Assembly: GCF_004798865.1 (NCBI RefSeq)
Contig: NW_025335268.1
Span: forward strand, 72,430,546-72,494,545
Direction: 5' to 3'
Length of the DNA stretch: 64,000 nucleotides
Origin: Varanus komodoensis
Taxonomy: Eukaryota; Chordata; Lepidosauria; Squamata; Varanidae
Shown here: piece after piece, positions 53,760 to 63,108 of the stretch
How the letters are laid out: each line of letters starts with the position of its first letter
Numbering within the stretch: position 1 is the stretch's first letter
Translations under genes and position numbers: made by a program
Notes under the pieces: generated by a model
Told to the model about the DNA's origin: nothing
Database searches by the model: none
The model's input: only the letters and a program-made list of their open reading frames with translations

Positions 53760-54260
53760 AGCTTGCAAAGTTTGGCACAGCGCTCGGATAAGCGAGAAAA
53801 AGATGGCTTATCCAATAATTTATTCACCGTTCCTACCTTAACTGGCTCGGCTGGACGACGACCTTTTAATTGTCTGAGCCAATCAAAAGCACAGCTTGGC
53901 AAATTGCGGCTTCCTATGCAGCTGTCAGTCTCGGGCCTCAACAGCTGTCAGGAAGATGCCTCTGATTGGCTGCCGAGATCTCTCGCTGTTGACTTTATTT
54001 CAGCTTATTAAAATTGATCCTAAACAAACTTGATGTGCCCCAAATTATCTCCCTAAGATTAATTCGAATGCAATTTGTCTCCTGCTAGATTTTGCTGCTG
54101 TATTAAATCTTCTCTTGCAAACAGGAGTATGTCAGGTCATTCTAATTAATTAGATAGACACCCACCCACTTCCCCCCATCCTGCACCAAATTATTCAGAA
54201 ATAAGGATAACACCGAGGAGATAATACACACTGACGGGGGCCACCCTTTGCTGAATCATG
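53760..54260. promoter_or_regulatory. Strongest candidate enhancer/conserved non-coding element
   Basis: Repeat-free. Two identical CAGCTGTCAG words (53919-53928 and 53942-53951; E-box plus TGIF/MEIS-like) lie 23 bp apart. CCAAT boxes in opposite orientations are at 53879-53884 and 53964-53969. A FOX-like TAAACAAA is at 54021-54028, and the perfect 12-bp palindrome CTAATTAATTAG at 54142-54153, a paired-homeodomain type site. Many ATTA/TAAT words lie in between. Short open frames only. The tissue and target gene are unknown; function is inferred. Confidence 0.42.
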
Positions 54261-54838
54261 GGGCAAAAAGGTAACAGCAGGGGAGAAAACAGAACTAAGT
54301 GGTTCTTTAAAGAAATAACTTTCTTTGGCTGCTTTCCACTTCTCTATGGACCATAAAGGCGGCTCGGAGTAACCTGCTCTTCAAAGCAGGGGTGTTCAGC
54401 CTTGTGCTGCCTGTGCTCTGGATTTTGGAAATGCTCTCAGGGACTGCATTCTATGGGGAAAGGCAAAGCAAAGGGACAGGGCCAATTACCCCAGCATCTT
54501 TTAGCTTAAAATGTTATTGCCGTCCACCAAACCTTCGGGGAAGGAGTTCTATCTTTTAAAATGGCAGTGGGGAACGGCACCCCAGCTGGGAAGCCACCGA
54601 ACTCTCAGGGAAAAGATGCAGGGGGCAAGGGGGACCCAAGGCAGCCCCAGGAGGCCCAATTTTGCCCAACGGGTTCAGCCTCTCAGATCCAGCACCAAGA
54701 TTTGGGGCTGCACTCTTTGCAGTACCCAGCGCTGTAAGGTGTGGCTGCCATAAAGAGAGCAAGCAATTAAAAACAATGCCTATGGGAGCCGCCTGGCACA
54801 GGATTGGCTGCAGGCCGCTAGTTTCGATGAGCTCGGAG
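54261..54838. other. No gene recognised
   Basis: Unique-looking sequence between the enhancer candidate and the transposon candidate. Confidence 0.4.
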
Positions 54839-55074
54839 CAGTGATGTGTTCGAGTGCTTTACTCCAAGTCTTGAGTCAAGTCCAAATCCAGTCTCAAGTC
54901 AGTGCAAGAAACTTTCCAGTTGAGTCTCAAGTCTTTTCTCCAGTGTCCAGAGCCAACTCTGCCAGAAAAAAGGGAGGTGGTGGTGGGGTGTGTGTGGGGG
55001 GAGGGAGTTGTACCCCCCCTCAATGTTCCCATCTGCACTGCTCTCAGGGGTGCATCAAAGGCCTTTACTTCAAC

Positions 55075-55420
55075 CATGGTTTATATTTCACTCCCCAAAG
55101 AGGTCCGCCTGGCACCGTCGTTACTGGTTTTTCAGCGCCAGGCTAAGACCTTTTTATTTAAACATCATTTCAATTGTTAAAACATATGATCTGGCCTGGG
55201 CAACTTCTTCTTCCTTCTCTTTCTCCTCCTATATTTTTATTTTATACTGATAATTTTAATTTTATATTTGTAAATCAATGTATTTTTTGTATTTTTGTAT
55301 TTAATGGTAATTTATTATGTGCTATTGTATTTCAATGTATTTTATCGTGTTGTAAGCCGCCCCAAGGTTTCGGTAAGGGGCGGCATAGAAATGTTATAAT
55401 AATAATAATAAAAATAATAA
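55075..55420 (+). repeat. L2-type LINE 3' end inside the transposon candidate
   Basis: 'CTCCCCAAAGAGGTCCGCC' (LPKEVRLAPS frame), KTFLFKHHFN end, AT-rich UTR, 'TGTAAGCCGCCCCAAGG ... GGGGCGGCATAG' and an (AAT)n tail. Confidence 0.88.
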
Positions 55421-55450
55421 TTTTTTAAAGGCTGTGCTGTTATTTCAAAT

Positions 55451-55638
55451 TTGATCCCAGTGTTCTGGAGGATGCCCTGTGCAATGTCTGATAATATCCC
55501 CAAAATGCAGGTTTTTGCCCCCCCCCCCACAAAAAAGGACTTTTTTTCTGTGTCTAAATATGGCTTGATAATACTGATCACAGTGTTCTGGAGTCTGCCT
55601 TGTGCAATGCCTGATAATAACCCCAAAATGCAGGTTTT
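55451..55638. repeat. Tandem duplication, period about 123 bp
   Basis: The block 'CAGTGTTCTGGAGGATGCC' through AAAATGCAGGTTTT at 55458-55516 recurs at 55581-55638 with a few changes. A C11/A6/T7 homopolymer stretch separates the two units. Confidence 0.9.
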
Positions 55639-55950
55639 CAGCTGAGGAGAGTAAAGTGTGCCCAAAAGAGTCTCCCCCCATGGCAACCGAGTCCTCCCTA
55701 TCCTGCCCCCACCCCCTTGAAACTCCCTCCCTCCCATCTCCTCTGCTGAGCCCATGCCTTCCTTCCAGGATATCCTGCCACGCAGTAAGCCCCAGAGCGA
55801 CTCGGTCATAAAAATGCGGAAATCTTGAGCTGAGCCAAGCCGAGCCGAGCCACTTGGTCGTTGCTCCCAAGTTGAGTCTGAGTCAAGATGCTGACGTGAC
55901 TCAAGTCATACTTGGGAGTAAGTCACTTGACTCAAGTCCCCAGCAGTGGC

Positions 55951-56166
55951 TTAGAAACATAGAAACAGAGCGAGTCAGAAGGAGTCTCCCGGGCCATCTA
56001 GTCTGACCCTCAGCTCCAGCCGGCTCCACTCATGACATGCCCACCATGTGCATGTCCAGCCTATCCTTGAACACCCCCACTGATGGGGCCTCAATGACCT
56101 CTCACAGAAGCCCATTCCACACCCTCGGGGTCCTAACTGTCAGGAAATGCTTCCTGGCATCCAAAG
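55951..56166 (-). repeat. CR1-type LINE 3' end (family A)
   Basis: Minus strand from the LDARKHFLT region ('GGAAGCATTTCCTGACAG') through the stop and tail to TTTCTATGTTTCTAA. Directly abuts the transposon candidate. Confidence 0.9.
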
Positions 56167-57861
56167 ACAGACTCGACTCATGTGTACCTCTGGGCCATGA
56201 CAAAAGAGGCCTCCTCGCTCAGACACCTGGTGGAGACCTGGTGCTGCATGCAGCTTGGAAGGCTGGCCATCGTCCTCGTGCCTTGTAGTGGCAATCCTGG
56301 AAGCACCTGGTTGAGCTCTGCCACCTGTTCTGAAGAAGCAGCCTCCTTAAGGGGTTTCCCCTGGCTTGAGGAGAATGGGCTTCCCCAGCCTCCCGATGGC
56401 CCCTGTACCAGCAGGCGGGCAAGAAGGAACTTGATTCTGCATGCCTGCCACCTCGTTCCTCCTGCGCAGCCAGCCTAGAGAAGCCCTCCACGTCTGGCCC
56501 AGGTTCTCCTAGAGTGGCACAACCAGCCTCAGATGGCACGACTTAGCCAACTCATCTTCCTCGGAGCTCTAGGCCTGCGTCACGGCCACCAGACTAACTT
56601 TGCTTTGGTCTGGCCAAGGTTGGCTGTTTCTTACATAAGGAACAAACCATCCATGGACCAAAGGTCCTTCAGGAAAGCCACTGGTTGTTCTGTGCCCAGA
56701 GGGGTGCCATGTTTTCTGTCGTGGTTGAGCAGAAAGCCCCCATGGGCTCCTTGGAACCTCCGCTCCAACCCGGGTTCGTCATGCTTGTGACGGCTATTTG
56801 TCCACACAACCCAAACCCCTTGAGGCCAATGGAACAAGCAGGACAGCATCCTGCAAACCGGACTTCGTAGGTATCCCTGCAGTCCCCATCAGACAACAGT
56901 CCGTCTCTCCATTTCCTTTCTTGACCTTGATTTTAACCATGTGGAGCAAACTTGATTGTACAATGAGTTGCAATAGAAGGATTGGAAACTGCAGCATCCT
57001 TTCCACATCATGGGTTGGGATCAAAGAAAGCAGGGGTGCCGCCATCTCTGGACTTTCTGGAGGTGTCTGGATGGCCACTGGGGGAAGAGGAAAGCTGGAA
57101 GGGATGGACCTTTGGTTTGATCCAACAGGGCTATGGCATCGTATGCCTGCTGAGCCAAGAGTAGACAGCACTGGCCATGCTTGGGCTTACTGCCAGGTAA
57201 ACACACACAAAATCTTGCCATTAATGTCTTTCAGCTTTTTGAAGTTACTGGCCAGGTTCCAACCCTGTTTAGAAGGACCCCAGAAGTCTTTATCAAGTGT
57301 CCTCTACATACATGCACACTAGGGAAAAGATCCTTCCAATTTTCGAAAGGTTTCAACTTGCCTCTTACTGTTTACAAAGAAGATGACTGATGACCCCCCA
57401 ATCTTGCTTGAGGAAGCCTGTTTCCACTCTAAATAGGAATAATTACAATTTCCATTCCCTCTCCTTTCTTAATGCATTATGGCAACGTAATGAACATTGG
57501 GTGATTACTGCATTTATGTACCATCAAATCCAAATGTTTGCTTTAAATTTATGCCCTCCATATGTATGGATATGCAAGGCTCTTCATTTTATTTAGGCCA
57601 AGAGTTTGTTAATTAGAAAAGCCGTTAAACCAGGCTGGATGAGGGTAAGAAGGGGAGGGGATGGAGACCCAGGGAGATGTTTAAGTCTGCACCATACCTG
57701 GATTGCTGGATACAATTCTGTCCACCACACCTCAGAAAGGTGTTGGACATCCATAAAAGATGCAGGAAAGAGTAACCTAAATGTTTGAGAGACTGGAGGA
57801 AACCCCTTGATGGAAGTATCACAAAACATGGAACTGTTTAGCTGAGAAAAAGGGTGAATAA
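56167..57861. other. No gene recognised; weak family C tail near 57100-57150
   Basis: Long unique-looking stretch. 'GGACCTTTGGTTTGATCCAA' at about 57105 is a likely family C remnant (+). Frames of 125 and 174 codons on opposite strands overlap and are unrecognised. Confidence 0.4.
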
Positions 57862-58085
57862 GTTTGTTGTCGTTATTTGTTTTTCGGCGCCAGGCCAAGA
57901 CCTTTTTATTTAAATGTTATTTTAATTGTTGATTTTATTTATTGATTTTAATTTTTTATGCCAGGAAGTCTCCAGTATTTTATGCGTTTGTATAGATTTA
58001 TATTTATTTATGTGTTGGAAGTCGCCCGGAGGCTTATGCGAATGGGGTGGCATACAAGTATCCAAATAAATAAATAAATAAATAA
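57862..58085 (+). repeat. L2-type LINE 3' end
   Basis: 'GTCGTTATTTGTTTTTCGGC', AKTFLFKCYFN-type end, UTR, 'GGAAGTCGCCCGGAGGC ... GGGGTGGCATAC' and an (AAAT)n tail at 58066-58085. Confidence 0.85.
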
Positions 58086-58269
58086 GGGGAGACACGAACA
58101 ACGGTGCTCCAAATTATGTGTAGTGTGGAGACCGTGGGGAGGGAGACCTTTTGCTTCCTCTTTCAGGATGCTAGAGCCCAAAGAGGTCATCCCCTGCAGC
58201 TGATGGGTGGGAAGTCCAGTAGGGTTGGCCACCCATTTGGACCGCTCTGAAAGGGGCTCTGCATGGCCT

Positions 58270-58650
58270 CCTTTATTTATTTATTTATAGTTTTTATATG
58301 CCATCCAGTACTAAAGTCTCCGGACGGCTTACGAAAAACAAAACAACCACACACGACAAAGAACACACAACACACCTCTTCCAACCAGTAATGATAAAAT
58401 CAAAGATTAAACCATTTAAATGTTAAAATATTGTGAAAATAAAAAGGTCTTTGTCTGATGCCACAAAGAATGAGGAGCATGTTCCAAAGTCAGGGCGCCA
58501 CCACAGAGAAGGCCCTTCTCCAGGTAGCCACCCTCCTAACCTCCTTCAAGGAGGGCTCCCGGAGAAGAACCTCTGCCCCAGATCTTATGGGGCAGGCGGG
58601 CACATATGGAAGAAGGTGCTCCTTCTTCGAGGTAGGAGACCATGATCCAA
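58270..58650 (-). repeat. L2-type LINE 3' end
   Basis: (ATTT)n, 'TATGCCATCCAGTACTAAAG ... CCGGACGGCTTAC', UTR, then 'GTCAGGGCGCCACCACAGAG' and 'GGAGGGCTCCCGGAGAAGA', the AFSVVAP and LLREPS regions on the minus strand. Confidence 0.82.
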
Positions 58651-58679
58651 GGTAGGAGGCCTATATAGACCAGGAACAT

Positions 58680-58806
58680 GGCTAGGGAGGTACTGGTGCA
58701 CTCATGCCCTGCTGGTCGAGTCCTGCGGTCCACCGGCTGGCCAGGGTGTGAACAGAATGTTGCACTGGATGGGACCCTGGTCAGATCCAGCAGGGCTTTT
58801 CTTGTT
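58680..58806 (+). repeat. CR1-like LINE 3' end, family C
   Basis: 'GGTGCACTCATGCCCTGCTG', 'GAATGTTGCACTGGATGGG' and 'GTCAGATCCAGCAGGGCTTT', ending CTTGTTATT: the family C tail between two antisense L2 copies. Confidence 0.7.
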
Positions 58807-59045
58807 ATTTATTTCCTTTTTATACCGTGCAGTAGCCAACGCTCTCTAGATGGTTAACCACAGTAAAAAAACACAACTAGAAAAAGAGGAAGGGAATGAG
58901 CATAAGACGATAAAAACACAGGAACTGCAATCGAACAAGCACAGAGACATACGTAGCAGCGGTACAAGATAGACTGCAATATTAAAACTAAAGTAAACTA
59001 CTAAAATACTGGTAAAATAAAAGGGTTTTCATCCAGTGCTGAAAA
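58807..59045 (-). repeat. Old L2-type LINE 3' end
   Basis: ATTTATTTCCTTTTTATACC tail, then 'CAACGCTCTCTAGATGG', an AT-rich UTR and GGGTTTTCATCCAGTGCTG at the coding edge. Diverged. Confidence 0.6.
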
Positions 59046-59049
59046 GAAT

Positions 59050-59341
59050 ATTTATTTATTTATCTATTTGTTTACTTAGAACTTTTGTATGCCGTCCCTT
59101 ATGCAAGGCATCTCGGGACGGCTCACAATCAATCAATAAAAATCAGATACATTAAAAACAGTCAATAAAATACAGAGTAGGTGCCAGGCACACCTCTTTG
59201 AGGAGCTCATTCCAAAACCGGGGTGCCACAGCCAAAAAGGCCCTGCTCCTGGTAGCAACTCTCCTTACTTCCTCTGGAGGGGCCTGCTAGGGAAGGACCC
59301 CAAAGATGACCTTAGGGTCTGGGCAGGTCCATATGGGACGA
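59050..59341 (-). repeat. L2-type LINE 3' end, interrupted on its right
   Basis: (ATTT)n, 'TATGCCGTCCCTTATGCAAG ... CGGGACGGCTCAC', then 'AAACCGGGGTGCCACAGCC' (coding region). The copy is interrupted at 59342-59356 by an L1-type insertion; about 60-100 bp beyond 59573 probably belongs to the same old element. Confidence 0.8.
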
Positions 59342-59356
59342 GGCATTCTCACCTTC

Positions 59357-59558
59357 TTTTTTTTTTTTAAAGATTTTTATTAAGATTTTTAAACTACTAC
59401 TAAAAACATCAGTCATCAAATACATCGGATGAACTGGGTCAGCCCCCTACTACATATTTTTTAACATTCCGTAGTCATAATCGAATCCATTTATAACAAT
59501 TTAAAGACATCTTTAAATCTAAGCCAAGTCCCATTTCTCCAGCCAATAATAAAAATTT
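59357..59558 (-). mobile_element. Short L1-type (poly-A) retroposon insertion
   Basis: Begins with T12 on the plus strand (poly-A tail on the minus strand), AT-rich body, and is flanked by a perfect 15-bp target-site duplication GGCATTCTCACCTTC at 59342-59356 and 59559-59573. The poly-A tail and 15-bp duplication are hallmarks of L1-mediated insertion. The 202-bp body has no gene I recognise, so a 5'-truncated L1 3' UTR is the likeliest identity. Confidence 0.8.
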
Positions 59559-59734
59559 GGCATTCTCACCTTCAACACCTTCAACACCTTCAACAGCCTT
59601 TCCTCCAGTTCAGCCCTCGCCTCTCCAGCCTCCTCCTCCGAAATATCCGTGGTCAGCCCTGCTGCTGCAGGGTCTTCTGGTTGTTGCTGTTTTTAGAGAC
59701 AGTGACATAATCAAGGGCTGAGCTGCAGGTTTTT

Positions 59735-59992
59735 CATTATTTTTTATTTATTTAAAACATTTTTATGCCACCCCATTCGCAAAAAGCCTTGGGGCGGCTT
59801 ACAGAACAAATAAACAATCCTACAATTACCTTAAAAATCTGGAGACATCTCGGCACAGATATAAAATCAATAAATACAATTAACAATTAAAATAACGTTG
59901 AAATAAAAAGGTCTTGGCCTGACGCCGAAAAACAAATAACGACGGCACCAGGCGGACCTCTCTGGGGAGTGCATTCCATAGGAGAAGGTTTC
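59735..59992 (-). repeat. L2-type LINE 3' end
   Basis: TTTATTTATTTAAAACATT, 'TATGCCACCCCATTCGCAAA ... GGGGCGGCTTAC', UTR, then 'GGTCTTGGCCTGACGCCG' and 'GGCGGACCTCTCTGGGGAG' (PREVRLAP on the minus strand). Truncated within the WNALP codons. Confidence 0.87.
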
Positions 59993-60299
59993 CAGCCAAA
60001 GGTTTCACCTTGAAATTGCAGATAAGCAAGGGACCAAAATCGTTCCCACTTCGATCAATGTTTGCTGCTTCAGCTGGAAAGATGGGTCATTCCCAAATGG
60101 ATTACAGGGGAAGGGGAGAGAATGGCGGCCCCAGCTGCTCCACAGTAAGCCCCAGATCCCACCCCACCCCACCCATAGGCAAAATGCCCCAAACATTTGC
60201 TGCTGCAATTCCACATCCAGTTCTGCCTTTATCCAACCGCGCTTCAGCCACTTCGGTGCCCTGTTTGATCCCAGACTCAATTCAAAGCACTTGTGTGAG
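59993..60299. other. No gene recognised
   Basis: Unique-looking sequence. The minus and plus frames (102 and 98 codons) are shadows of each other and unrecognised. Confidence 0.4.
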
Positions 60300-60560
60300 T
60301 ATTTAAACCTCAAATGTCACACTACGAGGTTACCTCAGGAGCTGCTGCTTCTCACAGATCTTGGCCGTACCTTAAGATCAACTCCTAAGGTGCTACTTTC
60401 TGTCCCACAGTCACGTATGACGCAGGGCCTTTTCAGTGGTGACACCCACATTCCGAAATGCCTTCCATGTGCAGAACTGTGGGGTTCCTCCCTCCTCTGC
60501 ATGCTTTTTAGGCATGTGTAAAGACTTCTTCAAGGGCAAAACTATTTCACGATCTGCTGC
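60300..60560 (+). repeat. Degraded L2-like LINE fragment
   Basis: 'GGGCCTTTTCAGTGGTGAC' and 'ATTCCGAAATGCCTTCC' resemble the AFSVVAP and WNALP codons, followed by an RLLQG-like end. No canonical tail. Confidence 0.45.
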
Positions 60561-60579
60561 TTTTAGAGGCTGGTCTACT

Positions 60580-60700
60580 TAGAAACATAGAAACAGAGCA
60601 AGTCAGAAGGGGTCTCCCGGGCCATCTAGTCTGACCTCCGGCACCAGCCGGCTCCACTCACGACATGCCCACCATGTGGACATCCAGCCTATCCTTGAAC
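60580..60700 (-). repeat. CR1-type LINE 3' tail (family A)
   Basis: Antisense TTTCTATGTTTCTAA terminus, TCAGACTAGATGGCCC tail, stop and about 15 codons (FKDRLDVHMVGMS-like). Confidence 0.9.
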
Positions 60701-62794
60701 ATACTGTTCGTATGTCGTTTTACAGTGGCAATTTTGTGTTGTGGTTTTCGATTAGATCGTTCTTAGCTTCCGAAAGCCGCTTGGCTGGTTTTAACACATT
60801 CCTTCCACACCTCACAAAATCAATATGCCACACCAGAACCTCTTCCATCCCCTGGGCTGAATTGCATTTCAGGAAAGTTTTCACCGACTGCATTCAGCAG
60901 TGGGCAGATCAAAAGAGCCAGAGAGGGCGCAGCGAAAATGGTTTAAAATGCCAATATATTTTTAGTTTAAATCTCTAAGCCTTAGGAGACCCACATCAAC
61001 CCTTGAGATTGCAGGGAAACTGCATAAAAGCCGTGCATGGCCCAAGGGCTGGAGGAAAGGGGTGAAGCCCGAGGGAGCCCAGGTCTGGCCTTCTGGGAAA
61101 TGGATTGTTGGACAGGGACTTTATATAAAACCTCGAATGGCATAATACAAGGCTTATCAGATCAGTCTCCCAGGCAGGCCTGGGGTTACGCACTCCGGTT
61201 CTCCACCAAAAGAGAGCCCCAAACAGCACAATTTTCAGCACAACTGCCTTAAAGACAGAAAGGACAGAGAATCCTTGGCCTAAGCCATATGAACATAAGC
61301 CTGGAACCGTGTCCAGAGCAGGGGTGCAGAGGAATCCGTTTTAGGGTTGGGGATCCAGTGAGTTCCCTGGGCTCAGCATGGCCTGCTTTGTCATGGCCCC
61401 GAGCCCACGTTCTTGGCGTGTGGGCCAGTGCTCCCAGGGCCCCACACCCGCACCAGCAGCACCCCTCCTCTTATGACTGGGTTCCCCCAATATGAAGGAC
61501 CACAGGGGTTGAGCAGGCATGGTAACGCAGCGTTACCTGAAGCAAGCCAGAGGGAAAATGTTAGGAGAGGCCAGCCATTCTGTAATGAAGTTTGCTTGCT
61601 GAGCCTTGCAAGAAGGCTGTTACTTTATCCTTTTCAGTGCCAGGGTAATATCTTTTTATTTTCCCAGCTAAGTGCAGCTTTGCCTGCCTGAACTGGACAA
61701 GGGTGGGAAGGAAATAGGGTGCTGGCCAAGGCATGGAGGCCTGGCCATTCCTCAGTGCTAGAATGAGCTGGGCCCGCTTAAGCGGCGAGGTGACGGTGCT
61801 GTCTCTGGATGTTCCCCCATGGCAAACTAACAAAAAGGTGGTGCGATTAGAAAGGGAGCACATGAGGGAGAAAAGTCACCAGAGCTGCAGGTCACGTGCC
61901 TGAAAGACAGATGCCACTTGTACAGCGTTCACCTGGGGTCTTTTCCTAGCGAGCATCCATGAAAATGCTGTGCATTCTTACCAGGAACTGGGGCTCAGGC
62001 CCAAGGCAAAGCAGACTGGAGCCTGGGGAGCTGAGCCCAGGAGATCTGTCCGATTCCCAGCCCTCCAAAGAGGCTCCTCACCCGTCCCAATTCCACACCA
62101 GCAAAGGTGGACAAGCCCTGTTTCGCCACATTTGGTGGCAGAAGCAGCATTTGAAAGAGCACAGCGAAAGTGGAACTGAAAAGCGCCAGCAGATGGTTTC
62201 AAAAAGCCACTCGAAACGTAAGTGCTTTCGGGAGAAACCAATGTAATCGCTGAGGGTGAGAGCTGAGTCCTCGCGAACTGAAACCCCCCCCCCCCGAAAA
62301 TGTCAGTGAGGGCCCAGTCATGTGCCTCCCACTCTTGACGCACGCAAGCCTCCGAAGCTGGTGCACAACCCGTGCCTCAGACGGGTGCAGCCATGGCGCT
62401 CTCTGGCTCTGCACAGCCATGCGCCCTGGCCTTTAGCTAGACAGCCATTCTCAGCTGCCTGGACTGGAAGGGAAGGAGGCGTGGGAGTCGCTTGGAACTG
62501 CAGGAGTCCCCGGGTGCAGCCCCGTCCCTTCCCCATACCAAGCACACTCCCTTTCTCCCCTCCAAGTGCATTTGTGACTCTGATCGCTCCGGCTGACATG
62601 GCTCCTTCAGGGCCAGCTGCGAGGGAGAGGGTGGGGGGACTCAGGCTTCGGTGCCCACACTCCCAGATCACAGGATCTCAGTGCTGGGACTCCAAAGGAT
62701 CCTATTCCCCACCCCCACCCCATAATGTCAGGAGACCTTAGGAGTATGCTCCTGGTATCTTAGTTCACGCATCCCTTAGTGGGAGAACCAGCAT
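60701..62794. other. No gene recognised
   Basis: About 2.1 kb of unique-looking sequence. A 7-bp-arm palindrome GGTAACGCAGCGTTACC lies at 61521-61537 and a C11 run at about 62286-62296. Open frames up to 139 codons are overlapping and unrecognised. Confidence 0.4.
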
Positions 62795-62916
62795 GGGAAG
62801 CAGTGAGGGGCGGTGGAGATGGGGAGCAGGAACCCAGGCTGCAGTTTCCACTCAACCACAGTGCTCACTGGGTAACTTTGGGCCAGTCTAACCCGCCTCG
62901 CAAGGCTGTTCTAAGA
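62795..62916 (+). repeat. tRNA-derived CORE-type SINE fragment
   Basis: 'CAGTGCTCACTGGGTAACTT', 'GGGCCAGTCTAACCCGCC' and 'TCGCAAGGCTGTTCTAAGAT': the core, cut off at 62916 by a CR1 insertion. Confidence 0.7.
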
Positions 62917-63108
62917 TAGAAACATAGAACACAGAAACAGAGCGAGTCAGGAGGGGCCTCCCGGGCCATCTAGTCTGACCCCCGGCTCCGGCCGGCTCCG
63001 CTCACGACATGCCCACCATGGGTATGTCCAGTCTGTCCTTGACCACCCTCACCGATGGGGCCTCACCACCTCGCGTGGAAGCCCATTCCACACCCCAGGG
63101 GTCCTAAA
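62917..63108 (-). repeat. CR1-type LINE 3' end (family A), inserted in a SINE
   Basis: Minus strand from the RTPGVWNGLP region ('CCATTCCACACCCCAGGGG') to the tail and terminal TTTCTAT. A small duplication of AACATAGAACACAG-type sequence marks the terminus. Confidence 0.88.

Larger units (their letters stand above)
54839..55948. mobile_element. Candidate non-autonomous DNA transposon with GACTCAAGTC-rich ends
   Basis: Both ends are dense in GAGTC/GACTC and CAAGTC words. The left end (54839-54905) and the reverse complement of the right end (about 55866-55948) align imperfectly as terminal inverted repeats: CAGTGATG against CACTGCTG at the very ends, then GCTTTACTCCAAGT against GACTTACTCCCAAGT, then CTTGAGTCA in both. 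There is no transposase frame inside. An L2 (55075-55420) has inserted in it, and it carries an internal tandem duplication. No target duplication was found, since a CR1 copy abuts the right end. The superfamily is not established (hAT-like is a guess). Confidence 0.5.

Noticed and set aside
56798-57322. 174-codon plus-strand frame
   Set aside because: Overlaps a family C LINE remnant and a 125-codon minus-strand frame; unrecognised.
61521-61537. GGTAACGCAGCGTTACC palindrome as a binding site
   Set aside because: A single 7-bp-arm palindrome is expected by chance in 64 kb.
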